64,000 nucleotides of DNA from NCBI GenBank assembly GCA_916048055.1, contig CAJZHL010000003.1, forward strand, positions 1,736,001 to 1,800,000, written 5' to 3'. Made by a program: the position numbers and the translations under genes. Position 1 is the first letter of the stretch; each line of letters starts with the position of its first letter. Below are positions 36,103 through 47,017 of this stretch, in pieces. The notes below the pieces were generated by a model. The model had not been told where the DNA came from. It did not search any database and worked only from the letters and a program-made list of their open reading frames with translations. The stretch is from Pedinophyceae sp. YPF-701. Lineage: Eukaryota > Chlorophyta > Pedinophyceae.

Positions 36103-36911
36103 ATGGCGCTGCAGGCACCCAAGAAGGCGGCCCCGGGGAACCCCAGCCATCTGCTGCCGTCGGAGCTGGTAGACCGCTGCGTCGGGCAGCGCATCTGGGT
36201 GCGCCCGCCTCCCTGCGACGCGGCGGAGCCCGAAACGACCGAGGCGGTGCAGCCCCGCGATGCACATCGCAGCTCGCACGCGGCGTCGCGGCGAACTCGC
36301 GGTCCACCCGCCGGGAGCCCGCCCGGGAGGGCACACGCGCCGCGGCAGCAGAAGCGCCGTGCCTCGCTGCCAGGCAGTCCTGATGGTTCCTGCCGGGCAT
36401 GTGCCTCGCGTTTGGCTTCCACATGTGGCGCCGCGGCGCTCAGAAGCTCAGAAATGCGCGTCGTTGCGTGGAGGGCGTCTCATGGTGGGTGCACGGCGCG
36501 TCGCTGCGCAGGTGCTGATGAAGGGCGACAAGGAGCTGGTGGGGACGCTGGAGGGGTTCGACGTGTACGTCAACATGGTCCTGTCGGACGTGACCGAGAT
36601 GTGCGTGCCCCGCCACCACCTGCCCGCCTGACACTACACCACCTGCGGCGCCTGTGCAGCTCGCCTGCCGCCCCGCGCATTCGCCTGTCCGGGCCGGGAG
36701 GCGCTCCACGGTGGAGCGCGGCGGGGCAGCGAGCGGCACGCCGGCAGCGGGCGCCTGCCTTGCGCGTTCACGTGACACGCACCTCACTGCCGTTGCGTCG
36801 TGGTGCAGCGACCCCACGCCGAGCGGGCCGGTCACGAACCACCTGGACCAGATCCTGCTCAACGGGAACAACATCGCGTGCCTGATCCCGGGTGGCAAGC
36901 CGGACTCCTGA
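36103..36911 (+). CDS. LSM5: U6 snRNA-associated Sm-like protein LSm5
   Basis: Exons 36103-36198, 36512-36600 and 36809-36911 give 95 residues, close to the usual 91. The Sm1 motif is read across the first splice ([16 protein letters not shown], then [20 protein letters not shown]), and Sm2 is in exon 3 ([18 protein letters not shown]). LSm5 is one subunit of the LSm2-8 ring that binds the 3' end of U6 snRNA in the nucleus and of the LSm1-7 ring that promotes mRNA decapping in the cytoplasm. The loop between Sm1 and Sm2 is PTPSGPV, slightly different from the usual EGR-type sequence. The introns start GTGCGC and GTGCGT. Confidence 0.95.
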
Positions 36912-37137
36912 CCCCCTTCCAGCCGGGAGCTGTGACAACTAGAAAATCGCATGGTCGATCCGCGCCTGGTCGTCGCACGGACGAGACGTGCGACTTGCCT
37001 CCTCTCGTCGCGGAGCCTGCGCCCTGATCTGCACTCCGTCGGCCGCGCCGCCGCGATCGAACGTCAGATTGCATGCGCAGGGCTGCGTGTTGGCACAGCC
37101 CCGATTCCGAACAAGGAGGCGCGCTGGGTTCCGGTCG

Positions 37138-40100
37138 TCACACGTACAAGCTCGCCGCGAACATGATGTCGCGGTGGATGGACTCGGACGCCTCCTGGAA
37201 GCGGCCCGCGAGGCCCTCGTCGCCCACGGCTGCGGCAGCGAGCTTGAGCTGCTTCAGCAGCTCGTCCAGGCGCCGCACGGCGCGGATGATCGAGCCCTCG
37301 AAGATGTCGGTCATTTTGCAGACGTCCGCGAAGCTCGACCCGCGCGACCACGCGTACACGACGTCCATGAGGTATGGCTTGAACGACTCGACATACTCCT
37401 CGACGTCGAGGTCGAGCTTGCACTCCCGGGACACCTCCGCAATCATCCTGCACGCATTTTCACGATGAAATCTACGACGTGAGCTCGCCGAGAACCCTCG
37501 AAGCTCCGCCAGCGACTCCAGCCAACTCGCATTGCTGCGTACGACGAGGATCGGGCTGAGACGGCCCGGCACCGCGCCGTCGCGCACCTCGCGGTGTCCT
37601 GCAGCTGCTTGAGCGAAGGCGCGAGCTCCCGCGACAGCTGGATCTCCTCCTGGCTCTTCTCCACCGGCACCAGGCACGACGCCAGCGCTGCGAGTTGGTG
37701 CTTGTCCAGAGAGTTCGCGAACGCGCCGTTGAACATCAGCTCCGCAGCCAGCAGCTCATCCGCCGTGTCGATCTCGCACGCGGCCCGCCCCTTCAGCTGC
37801 ACCACGCCTTCGCCGTCGATGTGCCCCAGCCGCCGCAGGACGCGCCCGCGTGCCTTCGCCTCCGAGCGGAACACCGCGAGCGTGCTTTCCTGCATTCGCT
37901 GCTTCAGGAGGTCGCGCTCGGCCGCCAGCGCGGCGGACCGCTTCAGCGCAGCCCCGACCCGCTCCGCGTCGGCCGCAGGCACGCCCTGGCGCGCCTCGGA
38001 AGCCTCCTTCGCCAGGGACGCCGCGCGCGCCTCGAGATCGACGAGGTGCTGCGCCGCGTTGCCCTTGAGAACGTCCGTGCACAGCGAGACAACCGGCAGG
38101 CCCTCCGGCCCGCCGCGCTGCGCCAGCAACGATGCCAGCGTCGCCTTGACCGACTCCTTCGCGGCCCTCTGCCGCAGGTCCGGCGGCAGCGCGATCCGCA
38201 GCCGCGACACAGCTGCATCGGAGAGGAAGCGCGGGCCTGTGAGCGCGGAGCCAAGCACGAAGCGCGGCGGTTCGAACAGGGCAGGACGGCGTGCATCGCG
38301 CAGCGGTCGCCGCGCGGGCCGCGCACCTTCCACGAGCGCAAGCGACACCGTCATCGCTTCGATATCACCCTCCTCGCCCTCCCGCGGCGGCCGGAACCGC
38401 GCCGGCCCCGCCTGTGCGTCCCGCACCCCCAGCAGAAGCACGTCGATGACATAGTCGGAAGCCCGGCCGAGGGCGGCCTGATGCTTGTCCGTGCCGGCGT
38501 CCCCCGCCGCCTCCTTCGTCTTGGCCTTCTTCCGCTTGCGCTTCCCCTCCCCGCCGTCGCCCTCTTTACTCCCCCCCGCGCCGCCGGTGTCATCCACCTC
38601 GATCACGGCGCCGCCCGCGTCCCCGCCCGCGTCGCCCTTCTTCTTGAGCTCGGTCCGCCGCAGCGCCGCGAGGACCACGCCCCAGCCCCAGTCCACGTCG
38701 GCCTGACGCATGCGCACCAGTCTGCCGTGCCGCAGGAAGGGCAGCACGCGCCCAGGCTGAGTCAGCTCCCCGGCGAGCTGCCGGCGCGCGTCCGCCAGCT
38801 GCGCCTCGAGCTCGACGCACCGCCGCGCCGCCGCCGCGGAGTCCGTCGCCGCCCCGTCCCCGCGCAGGCCCGCCGCCTTCATCTCTCTGTCGATCTCCTC
38901 CGCGAGCAGCGACAGTCTGCGCTCCTGGTCCAACAGCCCGCGCTCGTGCTGGAACTGCTGGAACGAGTTCTTGATGACGTGCTCCATCGAGAGCGTCGAG
39001 CCCTCGGTGCGCCGCATCAGGTTCAGGAGGGTGTAGTATGACAGACGGAAACTTGACACCAGGGGGTTGGGCCGCCCCACGAGGAGCTCGCGGCACGTGG
39101 CCTCGTCCTGCGGAGGCAGCAGCGCGGCCGGGCAGCGATGGGGCGACCGAGCGGCCTCGGCGGAGAGAAAGAGCGAACAAAACAGCACAGAAGAAGGGAA
39201 TTCAAGACTGACGTTCCATCGGCGGATCGAGGTAAATGCACAGCGAGCACGCACGAGCGGGTCCGCGAGCGCAGCCCCACTCACCATGTCGGGGTCGGCC
39301 ATGAGGATGCACACGCCGCGTTCGTCCATCCCGCGCCGTCCCGCGCGTCCCGACATTTGCACGTACTCCCCCGAGGACACCCACCGGTGCTCCTCGCCGT
39401 CCCACTTCCGCAGCGACGTGAAGATGACCGTCGACGCGGGCATGTTGACGCCCATCGCGAACGTCTCCGTCGCGAACAGCGCCTTGATGAGGTGCTCCTG
39501 GAACAGCACCTCGACGAGCTCCTTCAGCACGGGGAGGAGGCCCGAGTGGTGGATGCCGACGCCGCGGCGGAGGAGCGGGAGGAGGTGCCCGATCGCCGGG
39601 AGCTTCCGGTCCTGCAGCGGCGCGCAGGGGGGTGTTGTGAGCAGATGGTAGAAACGTGCGCAGACACGTGCAGGTCGCTGGCCGCGGAGCCGCGTTCGGC
39701 CGCGGCGCAGGTGACGGAGCAGGTGAGCACGTCGCGGGAGCGGCAGGCTGTCGTGCGTCGCGGCGTCGTTGCAGGTTGTGTTGCGCAGCGCACCTCTTCA
39801 GAGAGGCACTGCATGGCCGAGTCGAACACGGCGTCGACGGCGGCTCGCTCCTCCTCGCTGTTGAAGTCCACCTTGGCCAGGCTCATCGCGTACTGCTCGC
39901 ACTCCCGCCTGCTGAAGCTGAAAACAATCACCGGCTCCAGCGCGCGCTCCTTGATGAGCGAGAGCAGCCGCGACAGGTCCTGCGAGATCGTCGCCTTGAC
40001 CTGCCGCGACAGCCCGCCCGCGGGCCGCCCTCCCGCTCTGTTCTTGTCGCCGTCGGGTTGCGAACCGTCGCCCTTCCTCTTGAGTGCGCCGTCGCCCTTG

Positions 40101-41674
40101 CCCTGCGCCTTCTCCTCGAACGTGCGCCGCATCTTCGCGAACATCTCCGTCTTGAACGTGCCGTGCTCGTCCTTGACGAGGTACAGCCCGGACCCGCCGC
40201 ACGGGAACGCGTAGTGCTGGAGCGGGGTCGGCCGATGCTCAGTCATCACCACGTGAACGGGGCGGCTGTGGAGGTGCGCCACCCACTGGACGAACTCGCG
40301 GCTGTTCGACAGCGTCGCCGACAGAAATACCTGCGGCCGCGCGCACGACGGACCAGTGAACAAGCGTTCCTGGCATCGCAAGACATGCTATGTTGATGTG
40401 AAAACAAACAAACAGCAACGTGGGCTCCAGACGCTACAGGAGCGACCGCCTCGCCGCGAGACACTAGGCCAGCATAGGAGCCGCGGGGCTGCGCGTAGCG
40501 GAGCCCGGAGCGCGGCGGCAGGCGGGCGGGCGGGGCCGCACTGTGCGGGTGTGCTTTGGCATGAAAATGATGGTCTCCTCCCACACCACGCCCCTCTCGC
40601 GGTCCTGCATGTAGTGCACCTCGTCGAACACCACCCATGCCACCTCCCGCAACAGCTCGCTCCCCCTGCACCAGCCACGACGAGCCCGGCAATCAACCCT
40701 CGTTGCACCACCCTGTACAAGCCCTTGCGTCGCGAGCTAGCACGTCGCCGCGGCCTGCCCCTGCGCACGGCCGCACCGCACCTGTACAGCATCGACCGCA
40801 GGATCTCCGTCGTCATGACGACGCAGCCCGCCGACGGCGACAGCGTCACGTCGCCCGTCATCAACCCCACGTCGTCGAACTCCTCCTGCAGCTCCCGGAA
40901 CTTCTGGTTCGACAGCGCCTTGAGCGGGCTCGTGTACACCACGCGCTGGCCCTCCTTCAGGGCCTTCGCCACCGCGTACTCCGCTACGACGGTTTTGCCC
41001 GCCGACGTGTGCGCGGCAACCATGACGCTCTCGCGCCGCTCGACGCACGCGATCGAGGTGGACTGGAACGGATCCAGCTTGAACGGGTACTCCTTGGCCT
41101 GCGAGGGGCGGCGCCGCGCGGGAGCGCGCTCGTACTCACGCTGCACGCATGAGTCAGGCGTGAGTGTGTGCTGTAGGGGGTGTTCCGGGGGCGGACCATG
41201 GGGCCCGTCCAGATGGGGTTCTCGAGGGTGCCGTGTACGGCGGGGTCGAGCGAGCTCGGGTCGTCGTCGGGCGGCGTCGTCCACCCCTGGGGGATGGCGA
41301 CTTCGTGCGTGCAGGGGGGGCCATCGGGGCTGGCGTCCGTCCGGGCCCCCGAGTCCGTGTGCTGCAACGCGCGGCACAACGCTGCGTGTGTCGGGGTGCC
41401 CGGTCGAGCGGCGCGGGGGGCGCTGTCGGGCGCCGCCGACGCCGCTCGCGCGCAGCGTTGCATGAAAAGGCGCTAGCCGGCTGTGAGGCGGGAACGGGGC
41501 GGTGCGCGGCCTGTGGCAGATGGGTACGATAGAGGGGCATGGGTGCGTGTGCTTGGCGAGGTGTAGTCGTACCCGCAGTGGTTCTGCGGGCGCCTTTAAG
41601 GTCTCGTTGCCGAGCTCCTTCGCACGCTTCCGGGCGGCGGCGGCTAGGCGCCTGCCCTCCTCCGTCCCCTCCAT
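37138..41674 (-). CDS. MTR4: Exosome-cofactor RNA helicase MTR4
   Basis: Eight exons: 41674-41573, 41361-41197, 41098-40782, 40665-40542, 40330-39794, 39611-39285, 39107-37588 and 37447-37138, giving 1,133 residues. Motifs seen: CTHEVAIP before the helicase core, Walker A HTSAGKT (119-125), DEVH (209-212), SAT (FLSATLSN), and the motif VI region [15 protein letters not shown]. Next come an arch/KOW-like region ([17 protein letters not shown]) with a Lys-rich insert, and the DSHCT C-terminus ending FAASLYV. MTR4 unwinds RNA in the nucleus and feeds it to the exosome in rRNA processing and RNA surveillance. [10 protein letters not shown] and the C-terminus point to MTR4 rather than SKI2. An upstream in-frame ATG at 41812 would add 46 residues. 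The intron 39108-39284 is a multiple of three with no stop. The donor at 41196 (GTCCGC) is weak. Confidence 0.93.
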
Positions 41675-42109
41675 GAGCTTGGTGTTCGCTGGTTGGGACC
41701 GTCGGGCTGGATGGAGAGCAGGTCCTGGCCCGTCTGGACCGGTCGGACGTATGCACCAGCAGCAGCAACGCGTGCCGTGGCTCCGCGCCGTTCCGAAACG
41801 ACGAGAGGACACCGCCCCGTGATCGAGCTCCGCGCCAGCTTTGTGGGGCGGCGTGCTCTGGGCGCCCCGTCTTGTCAGGCGGGCCCGAATCCTGCGAAAC
41901 CAGTCCCTGACAGCGATGGGGGAATGAAGGCGCCGTCAACGCGCAGACGCGGGGTCGGAACGCAGTGATTGCGCGCGGGGGGTGGAGGCAAGGGCGCAGA
42001 CATCCTGACAGACCGGAACATAGTTGTCTAGAACAGGCTGACGCGGCAGGAGCCGGGTGTGAACTTGGACGGCCTCGGCAGCCTGTTTGGCAAGTCCGTG
42101 CGGCCAGCC
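41675..42109. promoter_or_regulatory. Divergent promoter region, MTR4 / TAH18
   Basis: This gap separates the start codons of MTR4 (-) and TAH18 (+), 435 bp apart, or about 300 bp if MTR4 begins at 41812. Both promoters must be here; no specific element is recognised. Confidence 0.4.
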
Positions 42110-44550
42110 ATGGGGGACCGCGGGCGAGAGAGCGATCGCACGGGCTTGCTCGTGCTCTATGGGTCCGAGACAGGCAATGCCGCGGACGTCGCAGAGGGCG
42201 TGTGGCGCGCCGCGCGCCGAAAAGGGTTCGCGGCGCGCGTGATGCCCATGGATGATTACGAGGTGCGCTGCGCCACCTGAGCCGAATATATCACCCCCAC
42301 ATGAGCGGCGATCTCCTGCTCCGGCGGCTCCGCGAACGCGTGCTTCAACTTCCCGCGGGCGGCCGCGATAGCGGCGAGTTCGTTTCGGGGCGGTGTTTCG
42401 GGCCCCCAGGCCGCCGCGTAGCCTGTTTCAGCACTGCGTGACCGCCGCTGCAGCTCAACAACGCACCGTGCGTGCCGCTGGCCGTCGCGTGCAGGTCGCC
42501 AGGCTCCCCAGCGAGCGCTGCGTGGTCTTCGTGTGCTCGACCACAGGCCAAGGCGACGCGCCGTCCAACATGCGCAAGTTCTGGCGCTTTCTCTGCCGCA
42601 AGGATCTCCCCGCAGACTCGCTCTCCAATTCACGCTGCGCTGTCTTCGGTCTCGGCGACTCAGGTCCGCCCCCGCTCCGCTCCCACCTCCACGCTCCACG
42701 CACACACACGCCCACGCGCCCACCCCACCGCACGCCCCGCCCGCCCGCGCCCGCAGGCTACCAGAAGTACAACGTCACCGCGCTCAAGCTCTTCCGCCGC
42801 CTCGAGATGCTCGGCGCCACCCTCCCCCTGCCACCCGCCCTCGGCGACGACCAACACCCCAAGGGCTACGAAGGCGCGCTGCAGCCGTGGATGTCCGAAC
42901 TCTTCCCCGCGCTCGCGCCCGCGCTGCCGCCTCCGAGCGGCGCCTTCGACGCCCCGGGCGAGTCGGACGGGATGCCGGCATTAGACCCCCCCAAGTTCGT
43001 AGTGAGCGTTGTCGGGCGGACACCCCCCCCGGCCGGCGCACCGCACCGCGCGCTCCTCGAGGAGGGGCTCGAGGCCGCGCGGCTCCTCGACCGCGTGTCC
43101 GCCGCGGCGATCGGCTGCGACGAGGACGCGTTCGGGCAGCGAGCTGACGCACGCCCCCCGTTTGGCCCTCACTCCCCCCTCCTCGCGCCCGTCGCGGTCA
43201 ACAAGCGTGTCACCGCCGCGACCACTCCGCCGCCATCGGACCCGACCGCCGACCGCGACGTCAGGCATATCGAGCTCGACGTCAGCGCCGCAATCGACGT
43301 GGCGGCGCGCAACGGCAGTGCGGCGCTGCAGTACGAGGCCGGTGACGCCGCCGCCGTGGTGCCCTGGGTGAGCGCGGCGGCGATTGACGCGTTCTGTGCG
43401 CGGTGCAGCGTCCACGAGAACGACGTGCTGCACATTGCGCCGCATCCGTATTACGCGGGGGGTGTGGAGGAGGAGAAGGGGGGTGTCAAGGGGGGTGTGC
43501 GCGTCCGGGCGGGCGCGCTGTTCCGGGCGGCGCTGGACGTCGCGGGCGCGAGTCCGCGCCGCTACTTTTTCACGGTGCGCGGCGCCCCGATCCCGATTCG
43601 CTGTTGTTGCCGGCAGTCCTTGTTTCTCGACTGCTTTTCCGGCGCTCACACAGATAGGACGGGGCGCTCGCGCGGTGCAGGTGGCGGCGCACTTCGCCCG
43701 CGCGCAGCACGAGCGGGAGCGCCTCGCAGAGCTCGCGTCCCCCGAGGGCCTGGAGGAGTTATACGAGTACAACGAAAAGGAGTCCCGGTCCGTCATGGAG
43801 GTCCTCTCTGACTTCCCCTCCGTCAACCTCCCGCTCGACTACCTCGTCCAGGTCGTGCCGCGCTTGCAGCCGCGCCTCTTCTCCATCGCGTCCGCGCCCT
43901 CCGCGCACCCGGGACGCATCCACCTGACAGCAGCTGTTGTCAAGTATCACACCCCCTACGGCCGCCTCAAGCGCGGGCTCTGCACGACGTGGCTCGCGGG
44001 GCTGCAGCCCGGCAGCGACGACGCCCTCGTGCCCATGTGGATCGAGCGCGGGGCCCTCAAGCTCAACAGCGACGTCGACACCCCCCTCATCTGCGTCGGG
44101 CCCGGGACGGGCGTGGCCCCGCTGCGCGCTCTCTTGTTCGAGCGCAGCCGCGCGCGGGCGCGTCTCGGCGCCGGCGCGGGCGGGCGCTGTCTGCTGTTCC
44201 ACGGGTGCAGGGCCCCCGGGGACGAGTTGTACCGGTCAGACTGGCAGGAGCTGCTGACGGACGGGACGCTGAGGGAGGGGGGGTACTCGGTGGGGTACTC
44301 GCGGGTGTCTGGCGAGAAGAAGGTGTACGTGCAGAACAAGATCAAGGAGCGGGCCGGGGACGTCTGGGACGCCCTGACGCAGGGGGGGGTGATGTATGTG
44401 TGCGGGTCTGCGGGGACGATGCCTGACGCGGTGTGCCTGGCGCTGCGTGGCGTCGTGGAGGACGTCGGCGGGCTGTCGAAGGAGGAGAGCGCGAAGTGGC
44501 TCGCCACGATGGCGTCCGGGGGGAGGCTCTTCATAGAGGCATGGTCGTGA
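42110..44550 (+). CDS. TAH18: Diflavin reductase TAH18/NDOR1
   Basis: Exons 42110-42262, 42495-42663, 42757-43574 and 43681-44550 give 669 residues, slightly longer than usual. Domain order: FMN-binding flavodoxin (LVLYGSETGNAADVAE, FVCSTTGQGDAPSNM), the FAD domain (PRLFSIASAPS, KRGLCTTWLAGL), then the NADPH domain (GPGTGVAPLRAL, KVYVQNKIKE) ending with a C-terminal Trp-Ser. The family passes electrons from NADPH through FAD and FMN to Dre2/CIAPIN1, which starts cytosolic iron-sulphur cluster assembly. MEVLSDFPSVNLPLDYL is the family-specific block that separates it from cytochrome P450 reductase. There is no membrane anchor, as expected. The start ATG gives a leader of about ten residues; no other in-frame ATG lies closer. 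Confidence 0.95.
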
Positions 44551-47017
44551 CGCAGCTTGGCCTCGAGTCGAGTGGGCGCCTGCGCTGCGCCGCTGGGGGC
44601 TCCAGGGGCTAGGGCGTCGCGGGAACGCGATGTGACGCGCGCCGTCGTCCAGAACGCGCCGTGCGGCGCCTGTTTGTATTTCGCTGACCTGCAAGTACCC
44701 TCTTTTTTTAGTTAGGAATTCGCTTAGTTCTTCGCTGACCTACAAGCACCCTCACCGCGAGGACGCTTGATCGACCGAAACGGCACGGCAGACGAGAGGT
44801 GGAACGTGTGGCTTGGTCTTGAGTGGTTCACAAGGAATATCTTCGATCCCTTTGGTTGTTCGCTAACCTAGAGGCGTCCCCTTGCTGGCTGAGTCCAGTG
44901 TGTGTTAGCATGCGCTCGGTGCTTCGTTCGAGGGTACCGCGCAACACCTCGGCTGGACAGGGGTTGAGTGGGGTGGCAGTCGCCAGCGGTGGCCGGCGGT
45001 GGCGAGAGAGTGTTTCGTGCGATCTGCGGGGCAGAGCGCCGGGGACGGGGGAACGCACGGGCACAGGGCGGACGCTCAGCGCGGAACCCGACGGGGGGTT
45101 CCAGCGCGCGGCGTACGGCTGGGCGTTGCTGTTCCAGTGCCGCGCAGGGGGCTGCGCGGGTGCAATGGTCACCAGTGGGTCGCTGCGCGGACGCGAGGAG
45201 CGTTGGGGAGAAAAACCAGGCCTGGAAGGCCGGGGGTTGGGGCGGGGGGGCGCAGGTGGGGGCCAAAGGACGGCAGGGGCCTCCCGCCTCTCGAGGCGGC
45301 CGGCCCGCACCGCTCCGTCTCGGACCGGAGCGCTTAGCGTGCATGCGACGTGAGCCCCCCCACGGGAAGGGGGGGCAGGGGGTCTGGGTGGTTAGAGGAG
45401 GGAGGGGCGGGGGGGGACTCTTACGGTGAAAGAGGGGGGAACAGGGCGGGGAGAGGAGGTGGCCGGTGGGCGTGAACGGGGCGGTCCTGCGCTGCACGAG
45501 GTGTGCTCGGCACGGCCCCGGCCCGCATTGTACGAATGTGCGCCCCAGACAGACAGGCCAAACGAGGGACCAGGCACGGCAGCGGGGAGGGCGTTGGAGG
45601 CCGAGGCGGTGTGACGCCCAGGCACGGAGTTCCCTCGGCGGGACCGTGTCCGCCGGACGCGGTGGGTCCGGCGACGACCGGGGCGGAACACATGAACAGG
45701 AGTGTGCGTGTGAAGGTGTGTGGTGAGAGGGTCCCCGGGGCGCGCAGGCATCGCAAGGGGGTGCCAGTGCAGCTCGTGCCGCGAGCCCATCCCTGCGGCG
45801 CGGGACGGGCCGCGCGTCGGCACGCGGCGGCACGTGCGGCGCGTGCGCTGGCGGTTGGTTGGCCGTGCAGTGACGTATCGCCCGGCGGGCTCGGCCGTCG
45901 GCGCGGCCGCGCGGCGCGCACCGAGGCGCATCTGGCGCCGTGCGGTGCGGCAGGGCGGCCGCGCCAAGCGGCGGGTGGAGCCGCGGGCAATGAGAGCCTT
46001 GCTGCGCGGGTCTGTATTGCGTTGTGGTGCCTTGCGGCGCCGGGGGGGTCCGTGGACGGGGATCGAGCGGTGCTGGTGAACGCGTGATCGGATAGGTGGT
46101 TGGAAGCGGGTGGATGGCGACGGTGAAAACGACGACATGCTCTTCGAGGGACGAGAGAGAGCTTTCGCTCAAGTGTATCCTGGATACCAGGACCGGGGGT
46201 CGAAGATTGACGAGCGAAGGGGTCTTGAAGGTGGGGGCGGGAAGCGAGAGGATACTGTGAGTCGCGGCGCCTCGCGGGGGCCGGAGGTGGTGAGCAGTGG
46301 AACTCGTGGCGTTGTGTGTGTGGGAAAGAGCACTCTCGGGGTAGTCTGGCCGCGCCGGGCGTATCTGCCCGCTCGGCGTAGTGCATGTATGTAAGCAGAA
46401 AGAAAGAGGGAGCACTTCCGAACCCGAGGCTACGTCTGAGCGACCTACGGGTGGGGAAGGGGGGTAATGGACACAATCTAAAACAGCACCGGGGCCCTGA
46501 CAGCGGGCGAGGGGCCCGGCAGCCGGGCGCAGGCACCGGAGCGCGGTGCGGTGAGACGCGCCGGCGAAACGCGCGGGGCGCGGGGCGGGGGGGGGAGGGT
46601 TGTGGCAGCAGATGGTGTGGGCGGGCGGGCGGGCGGGGGAGGGGCTTTCAATTCAGTGGACAAGTCCTGCACACTGCTGCGCTTCCGCGAGCGCTTCCTG
46701 TGTCGCGACGTGTACAGAACCTACCGAAACTGAGGACGTTGCGCCACATGTGCGCCGTCGGCTGGTCTTTAGCAAAGGGGGGGAGGGGGGTGTCGTCGCG
46801 CGGGGGTGCGGGGGTGGGGGACGGTGCAATCACTTCGAGTAGGCTGAATGGTCGAACGGCGTCGCGTCGCGCACGGCATCGCCTGGGCAGCCCGGAACGT
46901 TTCGGGCCACCCAGGGTGTCGTGCGGGAACGGGCAAGCCGGCGCCCGCGCGCGCGGGGCCGGCTGCGTGAGAGGTACGACGCATGCATCGGTCAAGGGCT
47001 GGTGGTGCCCCAGCGTA
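44551..47017. other. Long gene-poor region
   Basis: 2.47 kb, the longest stretch without a gene. The large minus-strand frames (44868-46415 and 45421-46536) overlap each other in different frames and are Pro/Arg/Ser-rich, so they look like chance frames. The left 350 bp are AT-richer and contain a degenerate repeat (44680-44881). From 45230 to 46620 there are many G runs on the plus strand. I cannot exclude a non-coding RNA gene. Confidence 0.4.
44680..44881 (+). repeat. Three degenerate direct repeats of about 23 bp
   Basis: Copies start at 44680, 44731 and 44859. The first two share TTCGCTGACCT, then (after one variable base) CAAG, and end in ACCCTC, with two differences in 23 positions. 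The third begins TTCGCTAACCT and is more diverged. They lie just past the 3' end of TAH18, in AT-richer DNA. Confidence 0.6.

Noticed and set aside
37138-41674. The helicase as SKI2 rather than MTR4
   Set aside because: The DEVH box fits both, but the [11 protein letters not shown] segment, the KOW-like insert and the C-terminal FAASLYV are of MTR4 type.
44868-46536. Minus-strand open frames of 515 and 371 codons in the gene-poor region
   Set aside because: They overlap each other in different frames, are rich in Pro, Arg and Ser, show no domain or splice logic, and match nothing known to me.
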